64,000 nucleotides of DNA, taken from NCBI RefSeq assembly GCF_000143415.4, contig NW_003314277.1, positions 865,878 through 929,877 of the forward strand, read 5' to 3'. This DNA is from Selaginella moellendorffii. Lineage: Eukaryota > Streptophyta > Lycopodiopsida > Selaginellales > Selaginellaceae. The notes beneath the pieces are model-generated. The model was given only the letters and a program-made list of their open reading frames with translations. It was not told the origin of the DNA and ran no database searches. This document shows, in pieces, positions 63,401-64,000 of the stretch (its first letter is position 1; each line of letters starts with the position of its first letter). Both the position numbers and the translations under genes were made by a program.

Positions 63401-64000
63401 CTAATCTTCATCCTTTGAATCTAGAACATCATCACCACTAGCGTCGTCATCATCAGGTTGTTGAAGAGGTTCTTCAACAACCTCCTGAAGTGCAAGGATC
63501 CTTTGCCACTGAGGCTCAAGCTCAAGGTTATCAAGATCATGCCGATAAGCCTCAAACTCCCGAACTCAATCTTCTATACGACACGCATATTTGTGTGCAC
63601 AAAAACCAGCTTCTCCAAATTTTTGGAGAGTAGTCGAGACCTCCTCTTCATCTAGATCATGCTCCATGAGCTCCAGTTTCGCTCCCATGGTGAAGCACAA
63701 ATTGGCTGACTCAAGATCCGTAAAGCAAGCCTTTGAAGTTCTGGTGTGCCTACACCAAAGTTGCTCCACCAACTCACCGGGTGTTTCTAGTTCTCCATCT
63801 ATACAAGAGAATCAGTCTAAAAAGTTGACAAACAAACAGTTTATACACACCTGCTTTGCTGCCTCCGAAGAGAACAAACGGCCAAGTTGTTGACGGAAAC
63901 TCTAAAACTCATGCAGCAGCTTGTGTTGAAGTCCTCGATCTCCTTTGCAATACAACTCTAGGTACTCCACAAAATCTTCCTGAGCCTCCTGGTCAAGAGG
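63401..64000 (-). mobile_element. hAT-family transposase, 3' portion (decayed, runs off the window)
   Basis: On the minus strand, about 63780-63600 encodes GTPELQRLALRILSQPICAS and then WERNWSSWSMI and LEKLVFVHTNMR. This is the pattern of the hAT C-terminal dimerisation domain (TPELQKLA, ERNWS, LVYVHYN). Upstream, 64000-63850 encodes YLELYCKGDRGLQH, also seen before the domain. Downstream is an acidic end with PDDDDASGDDV and a stop at 63401. A small gap near 63800-63840 fits an intron or insertion. In-frame stops (for example after WSMI and MRVV) indicate decay. The N-terminal zinc finger and catalytic core lie beyond 64000, outside this window. Confidence 0.75.

Noticed and set aside
1-64000. 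CRISPR arrays, bacterial operons, riboswitches
   Set aside because: The window is plant nuclear DNA with spliced genes; no regularly spaced repeats or bacterial-type signals were found.

Overview
The window looks like nuclear DNA of a gene-dense land plant, most likely a lycophyte close to Selaginella moellendorffii. This is inferred, not proven. The evidence is plant-only families (plastid-type ferritin, NAC factors, GPI-anchored lipid transfer proteins, PDAT, DOMON-cytochrome b561, large PPR proteins), very short introns (mostly 45-110 bp with GT-AG ends), closely packed genes on both strands, and decayed Copia, Gypsy and hAT elements in AT-rich gaps. Exon models were built by hand by requiring GT-AG ends, continuous reading phase and protein similarity. 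Exon coordinates are given in the entries.

Left part (1-8.7 kb): four eight-cysteine lipid-transfer-type genes (two single-exon, two GPI-anchored with identical intron positions) with a tRNA-Arg(CCU) among them, an eight-exon ferritin gene, a poorly understood spliced-looking stretch (6.3-7.0 kb), and a DOMON-cytochrome b561 gene. Next comes a rearranged block (8.9-16.8 kb). It holds four copies of an unusual alpha-carbonic anhydrase (two intact, in opposite orientations, and two broken) and three copies of the exosome gene RRP45 (one intact, two broken). They are arranged as repeated carbonic anhydrase-RRP45 units, with the middle unit inverted and a deleted Copia remnant at the junction.

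Middle part (17-32 kb): an intronless NYN-LOTUS RNA-nuclease-like gene converges with an S-type PPR gene (53 bp between stop codons). A decayed Gypsy element (about 21.1-26.2 kb) interrupted by repeat-rich DNA follows. After it come an acidic protein with a lipidation-type N-terminus, divergently paired with a long P-class PPR gene, then a tRNA-Arg(CCG) and a TLC-domain membrane protein gene.

Right part (34.9-56.3 kb): two NAC genes, a GT8 glucuronosyltransferase of the IPUT1 type, non-phosphorylating GAPDH (GAPN), RPB9, an aspartic protease, PDAT, a small secreted cysteine-rich peptide gene with two decayed copies, and an F-box gene with one decayed copy. The last 6 kb is a decayed Copia element with very short LTRs, carrying a nested 1.16-kb TRIM-like element with an exact 5-bp target duplication, then the 3' end of a hAT transposase.

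The genes do not form one pathway; this is a normal plant gene neighbourhood. The less usual parts are the carbonic anhydrase/RRP45 rearrangement, the altered carbonic anhydrase, the GAPN frame without an in-frame ATG, the small-peptide/F-box duplication cluster and the nested TRIM element.
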